DNA from: Desulfomonilaceae bacterium
Lineage (GTDB): Bacteria > Desulfobacterota > Desulfomonilia > Desulfomonilales > Desulfomonilaceae
Length of the DNA stretch: 35,596 bases
Direction: 5' to 3'
Assembly (NCBI GenBank): GCA_031082285.1
Contig: JAVHLK010000004.1
Span: 76,762 to 112,357 of the forward strand
Program-made: the position numbers and the translations under genes
In this document: positions 32,151 through 35,596 of the stretch, in pieces
How the letters are laid out: every line of letters starts with the position of its first letter
Position numbering within the stretch: the first letter of the stretch is position 1
Notes under the pieces: model-generated
What the model saw: only the letters and a program-made list of their open reading frames with translations
Databases searched by the model: none
Told to the model about the DNA's origin: nothing

Positions 32151-33851
32151 TCAGATTTCAGGGCCGCTCAACGTTGCGGTCATGCGTCTTGAAAGCGTCC
32201 GCGGCACCATGAGCGCAATGAGGAGAGCGGCGATCAGCCCCCCTGCAATCCCTTGCAGGATGGCGGAGGTGTTCTGCTCGAAGAGCGCAAAAGCAAGGAT
32301 TCCGCCGGACAGGGCCCCTGCCAGGAGAAATCCGACGAGTTGAATGAGGAAGTTCCTCGATGTATCGGTTCCGAAAAGGCGACTTCCGTAGAGAATGAAC
32401 GCGATATTGACCACGGCGATTACCAGAGCAAACTCTGCGATGGTCACTATGTCTCTGACGAAGTTCTCATTTGACGGATCGAACACCGAGAGGTTCAGGA
32501 ACTTCATGTAGATCGCGGCCAACGGTGCCATAATCGCCATGGAGGCGAAGGTGTATGCGCCCTTGATGAACCCCGTCTCCGCCCTCATGGTTCCCTCGCC
32601 CATCATACCCCCGCCGCCGAGGGGAGACGGCCCGCACGAAGTCGTTGCGTTGATGATGTATGCGGCCATCACAATGGCCAGCTGAGGCCAGTCGAGAAAT
32701 CCGAACTTGGCCGGGCCGAACAGGTACAGTACGGGGACGAGCGCGGCGGTCAGGATCCGTGCGCAGGAAAGGGGCAGGATCGTCTGGAACTGCACGAATA
32801 TTGCCAGCATCCCGGCGACTCCGAGGAAGGGCACCGCGACGAGACTGTTGAGGATCACTCCCAGTGCATCGAAACCTCCCGTAGCCGCCAGAGCCCCGGC
32901 TGCAAGGAACCCGGCCGCCATGGCCGTGACGGGAAGGAGGATTATGCCTTCCATCAGGTCGGTCAGGCGTATTCGACAGACAACGATCATTAACAAGGCG
33001 CCCACGACCAGCACCGACTGAACGGGCATCTTCCCGAAAGGCTGAAAAATGGCGGTCAAAAGGGACGCCACAAAGATGACCAACGCCAGGTAGCCTTCCA
33101 GGGGAGCGTCGATCTCGGGCTCTTTTCCGGCGCTCACCGCGGTTAGAGGAGCATCCCGTAACGCCACGTCGTCCGGATACAGCCTCTGGCTCACGAATTT
33201 CAAAAACAGCGCGACTATCGCGGTTCCCAGCATCAGAGAAAACGCTTGAGGGGCCCTCAAAATCCCTTCGGAAGCCGTTGCGAAGAAACTCCCGAGAAAG
33301 CCTTCGCCAATCTGTCCGACTCCGCCGATGGGTGACGGCCCGCACGATCCCATGGCGTTGCGGGTAAAAGCCCCAATCAATACGATGAGCTGGGTCCTGG
33401 TGAGAATGCCCAGCCCTCCCTCGAAGCCGAATGTGAACAGCAACGGCAACAGTGCGGCCGCGAGGATTCGTCCACAAGGCAGAGAACTGATGACGGGAAG
33501 ATTGATGAGGATGACCAGAGTCCCCACAAGGCCGATGGGACTTCTTCGCAGGTACTGGAGAAGGACCTTGAGTGCTTCGAAGCCGCCGGAAGCTTTCAAG
33601 CCTCCGGCAAGAAAGAGACCGGTGAGCAACGCGGTTATGGGATGGAGGATAATGCCGCCCAGGAACTCGTTGGGCATGAGCATCACCGCTTCCCAGCCTG
33701 AATACGCGTAGCGGAATCCCGCGCCGACGATAAGACAGAGCAGAGTCGAGAACACCAGCACGGTTTGCACCGGCGTACGAATGTACCCGAAGAGCGTCAG
33801 GAGCATCAGGCCCAAGAAGATGGTCAGGGTTATGTATCCAAGGATCTCCAC
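32151..33851 (-). CDS. Internally duplicated polytopic permease
   Basis: This is a 566-residue membrane protein with about 14 helices. Two halves repeat the same signatures: GGIILHPITALLTG with KASGGFEAL (65-93) against EGIILLPVTAMAAG with AATGGFDAL (301-330); LPCGRILAAAL (124-134) against LSCARILTAAL (361-371); and SCGPSPIGGVGQIGEG (169-184) against SCGPSPLGGGGMMGEG (405-420). Ser/Gly/Pro-rich half-helix motifs facing each other in two repeats are typical of secondary transporters of the ion-transporter superfamily. A C-terminal hairpin (490-550) is copied in the next gene. Starts at GTG 33851. The context suggests it moves the flavoprotein's substrate, or an ion used for coupling. I do not recognise the exact family. 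Confidence 0.85.
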   Translation of the reverse strand: MEILGYITLTIFLGLMLLTLFGYIRTPVQTVLVFSTLLCLIVGAGFRYAYSGWEAVMLMPNEFLGGIILHPITALLTGLFLAGGLKASGGFEALKVLLQYLRRSPIGLVGTLVILINLPVISSLPCGRILAAALLPLLFTFGFEGGLGILTRTQLIVLIGAFTRNAMGSCGPSPIGGVGQIGEGFLGSFFATASEGILRAPQAFSLMLGTAIVALFLKFVSQRLYPDDVALRDAPLTAVSAGKEPEIDAPLEGYLALVIFVASLLTAIFQPFGKMPVQSVLVVGALLMIVVCRIRLTDLMEGIILLPVTAMAAGFLAAGALAATGGFDALGVILNSLVAVPFLGVAGMLAIFVQFQTILPLSCARILTAALVPVLYLFGPAKFGFLDWPQLAIVMAAYIINATTSCGPSPLGGGGMMGEGTMRAETGFIKGAYTFASMAIMAPLAAIYMKFLNLSVFDPSNENFVRDIVTIAEFALVIAVVNIAFILYGSRLFGTDTSRNFLIQLVGFLLAGALSGGILAFALFEQNTSAILQGIAGGLIAALLIALMVPRTLSRRMTATLSGPEI

Positions 33852-34013
33852 TCAGTGTTCTCCGGATGTGGAACCGTGTTCTACCAGGCCGTTTGGTGCA
33901 CCGGGCATGGCCGGGGGCCGTGCCGGCAGTCCTTCGGCGCTGCCGGTATCCCGACGAACCCTCTTCCCACTTCTTCGTTTCATCGAAGATATGAACGTCG
34001 ACGTCAGTCGCAT
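33852..34013 (-). CDS. Possible 53-residue coupling frame
   Basis: An ATG at 34013 overlaps the stop of the upstream 108-residue gene, and the frame ends directly before the GTG start of the permease gene, so it would couple the two. The product is basic, then Pro/Ala-rich, with no domain. It may be real or only an open frame between two genes. Confidence 0.3.
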   Translation of the reverse strand: MRLTSTFISSMKRRSGKRVRRDTGSAEGLPARPPAMPGAPNGLVEHGSTSGEH

Positions 34014-34330
34014 GTTGCCCCCATCTTGCCGCAACGCGTGCCTCGAACCCAAGGCAAGTCGACGACGTACCCGTCCCGAGAGTCGGACACCCTCACTACA
34101 TCTCCTATGTTCAGCCGCCCCAAGCATGCCGTGCAACAGTTCAACCTGGCCGTAACCTCATCGCCGCCTTCGAGCCGGACTCTTACCGTCATAACCGGAA
34201 GGGGCACCGGCCCTATGGAGCATTCATCGGCGCTCGTGATCACTCCTCGGAGGCCGCGGCGAGCCCGATAGATCTCCGCAACGACGAAGACACACACAAG
34301 AAACAGAAGAGTTGCGTGTTCGAGATTCAT
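34004..34330 (-). CDS. Small membrane-anchored protein with beta-rich domain
   Basis: The 108 residues have one N-terminal helix (about 5-18, HATLLFLVCVFVVAE), then a strand-rich part (VPLPVMTVRVRLEGGDEVTARL) and GDVVRVSDSRDGYVVDLP, which looks like a small barrel of the OB or NfeD kind. Cysteines cluster at CCTAC (65-69) and twice near the C-terminus, so a metal or redox site is possible. A weak GAGAAAG precedes ATG 34330. The family is not recognised. It is placed at the head of the permease and redox genes. Confidence 0.6.
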   Translation of the reverse strand: MNLEHATLLFLVCVFVVAEIYRARRGLRGVITSADECSIGPVPLPVMTVRVRLEGGDEVTARLNCCTACLGRLNIGDVVRVSDSRDGYVVDLPWVRGTRCGKMGATCD

Positions 34331-34371
34331 TCTTTCTCGTTCGAGGGCTTGTGCCCGGTTATTTCATAGGA

Positions 34372-34496
34372 GGCGTCCCGCGTTCCGCGGGACCGACTCG
34401 CATTCCCAGGCAGAGCCCGGGAACGAGGCAATTCAGCCCATTCACTTTCGTGCACCGCTGCCCGCCGTCTCCCCGGCGGAGGCCGAGGGGGGCCAG
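34372..34496. repeat. Second copy of the dispersed palindromic repeat group
   Basis: In the gap between the NHL gene and the 108-residue gene lie the hairpin TCCCGCG/CGCGGGA (34376-34392), another imperfect hairpin containing GAGCCCGGGAACGAG (34413-34427, also found at 25499-25513) and the 18-base string at 34461-34478 identical to 15450-15467. The element sits inside the electron-transfer cluster and may reduce or process its transcript. Confidence 0.75.
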
Positions 34497-34524
34497 GAAA
34501 AAGCGCTTCACCATGTCATATCCG

Positions 34525-35484
34525 TTACGGCGCATTCTCATTATTCCTCGTCAGGATCTGGATGCGCCGGTTTCCGTTGTCGGCAACGTAAATCTTGTCG
34601 TCACGACAGACAATGCCGGTAGGATTGAGGAACTCAAGAGGACCCGAGCCTTGCTTGCCCACAACGGAGGCAAGTTTTCCGCTCCGGTCGAATTCCTGAA
34701 CCCTGTGATTACCCGTGTCCGCTATCCACACATGTTCCCGAGCGTCCAGTCCCATGCCCTGGGGCATATTGAGGCGACCGGGTTCGCTGCCTACGCCGCC
34801 ACCGAAATCTCCCTTGAACCGGTAGTCTACGTCGAACACCTTGATCAGACCGTGCTTGCCGTCCAAGACCAGGATGTCGCCGTCCGATCTCGCGACACAC
34901 GCGGTAGGAAGACGAAACTGGTCTTTGGCATCTCCCAGGTCTCCGATGATTGCAATGAGTTCGAAGTCTTGAAAAATCTGTACGCGGTGGTTGCGGGTGT
35001 CGGCCACGAGGAGCCGTCCCGTGGGATCTATCGTGATTCCTTGCGGCGTGGCAAAGGAGCCGCCTATGGACCCGATGGATCCGATAACGCGCAGGATCGA
35101 GCCCGTCGCGTCGAAAACCTGCACACGACAATTGTTGGAATCCACCACGTAGATCCGGTCGTCGGTATCCACTGCCACGCCCTTGGGGAAGTTGAGATAC
35201 CCCGGTGCCGAACCCGGTTTTCCGAATGTGGCCGTAACGTTGTTGGAGGGGTCCACTCTGACAATTCTGTACGAGGGCGGATCCGACACAAGCAGGTTCC
35301 CGGAAGAATCAAAAGCCACGGCGAAAGGGCCCCGATACCCGACATCTCCTGAGGCTGCACCCTGTGCTTCGGACTGCTCGGAAAACCTCCGCGCGGCTGA
35401 ACCGGTCCTTGCAAGCGGAATCATGCCGAGCAGAGAGAACACCCCTACAGCGCCGACCGATCTGATAAAATCACGCCTGTCCAT
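34525..35484 (-). CDS. Tat-exported NHL-repeat beta-propeller protein
   Basis: The start ATG 35484 is chosen because it puts the twin-arginine motif (RRDFIRSVGAVG) at the very N-terminus; a GTG 39 bases upstream is an alternative. The 319 residues hold a Tat signal (about 1-32) and six NHL repeats with the recurring pattern PxGIxxDxxxRxxVADxxNxRVQxF (for example VADTRNHRVQIF, IADTGNHRVQEF, VADNGNRRIQIL). NHL propellers bind proteins or small ligands. Tat export suggests folding or cofactor loading before export, or co-export. It is the first gene of the electron-transfer cluster, behind the palindrome at 35531-35549. A scaffold for periplasmic redox proteins is plausible. Confidence 0.88.
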   Translation of the reverse strand: MDRRDFIRSVGAVGVFSLLGMIPLARTGSAARRFSEQSEAQGAASGDVGYRGPFAVAFDSSGNLLVSDPPSYRIVRVDPSNNVTATFGKPGSAPGYLNFPKGVAVDTDDRIYVVDSNNCRVQVFDATGSILRVIGSIGSIGGSFATPQGITIDPTGRLLVADTRNHRVQIFQDFELIAIIGDLGDAKDQFRLPTACVARSDGDILVLDGKHGLIKVFDVDYRFKGDFGGGVGSEPGRLNMPQGMGLDAREHVWIADTGNHRVQEFDRSGKLASVVGKQGSGPLEFLNPTGIVCRDDKIYVADNGNRRIQILTRNNENAP

Positions 35485-35530
35485 GGCGTTTCTTGACTCC
35501 GAAATCGTCAGCCCTAGGTACACGATTCCC

Positions 35531-35549
35531 GAAATACGTGCGGTATTTC
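35531..35549. promoter_or_regulatory. Perfect palindrome upstream of the electron-transfer cluster
   Basis: GAAATAC (35531-35537) and GTATTTC (35543-35549) are exact inverted repeats with a 5-base spacer, 47 bases before the ATG at 35484. Size and place fit a dimeric repressor or activator site controlling the cluster. It does not match the FNR or CRP consensus. The promoter boxes would lie further right, partly outside the window. Confidence 0.55.
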
Positions 35550-35596
35550 AGGTCTTTTGATGTAATCCGGTTGTTTCTATAAAGCGACGGGAACGG

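Noticed and set aside
1-35596. CRISPR arrays, tRNA or rRNA genes, insertion sequences, phage genes
   Set aside because: I looked for regular spaced repeats, T-loop-like motifs and transposase or integrase motifs and saw none.

Overview
The window looks like a chromosomal segment of an anaerobic, respiring Desulfobacterota (old Deltaproteobacteria), of the sulfate-reducing or syntrophic kind. The evidence is the density of c-type cytochromes, Fe-S proteins and an NrfD/PsrC-type quinone module, together with a SiaABC-type signalling operon, a short CstA and ArsA-like ATPases, on GC-rich DNA. I cannot assign a species from sequence alone. I see no rRNA, tRNA, CRISPR array, transposase or phage gene.

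Layout. (1) 1-2404, + strand: the 3' part of a double-GAF protein and a cyclopropane-fatty-acid synthase. (2) 2499-9017, - strand: a six-gene signalling operon read SiaB-type kinase, hybrid histidine kinase, receiver-GGDEF protein, V4R protein, PP2C phosphatase, SiaC. This is a Sia-type partner switch with a phosphorelay and a V4R sensor inserted. (3) 10010-14361, + strand: CstA, a perfect stem-loop, two paralogous small proteins of about 95 residues, and two paralogous ArsA/Get3-like ATPases of equal length whose nucleotide-switch motifs are eroded in opposite places. (4) 14604-17385: scattered small genes (a thioredoxin-fold protein, a 40% histidine protein, a ribbon-helix-helix-like protein, a PTPS-family enzyme with Glu in place of the catalytic Cys) and a patch of dispersed palindromic repeats. 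(5) 17425-21267, - strand: a polytopic membrane protein, a small secreted protein and a secreted protein with three PA14-like modules.

(6) 21558-35484, - strand: about 14 consecutive co-directional genes for a composite electron-transfer system. In transcription order: a Tat-exported NHL-repeat protein, a small membrane-anchored protein, an internally duplicated polytopic permease, a 62-residue protein matching that permease's C-terminus, a membrane [4Fe-4S] protein, a NosR/RnfG-like FMN-binding Fe-S membrane protein, a seven-heme NapC/NrfH-like cytochrome, a tail-anchored two-cluster ferredoxin, an SdhB/FrdB-like Fe-S protein, an SdhA/FrdA-like flavoprotein, a membrane-anchored triheme cytochrome, a four-cluster PsrB/NrfC-type protein, an NrfD-type quinone-site protein, and a Tat-exported molybdopterin-oxidoreductase-family protein with no Cys where the Mo ligand is expected. 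A perfect 7-5-7 palindrome lies just upstream of the first gene.

My reading is that region 6 links a cytoplasmic fumarate-reductase/succinate-dehydrogenase-like pair to the quinone pool and to extracytoplasmic hemes through a Qrc/Psr-like complex, with the permease moving its substrate or a coupling ion. The exact substrate cannot be read from the sequence. The two strongest candidates for an undescribed system are this cluster and the CstA/small-protein-pair/ArsA-pair unit.
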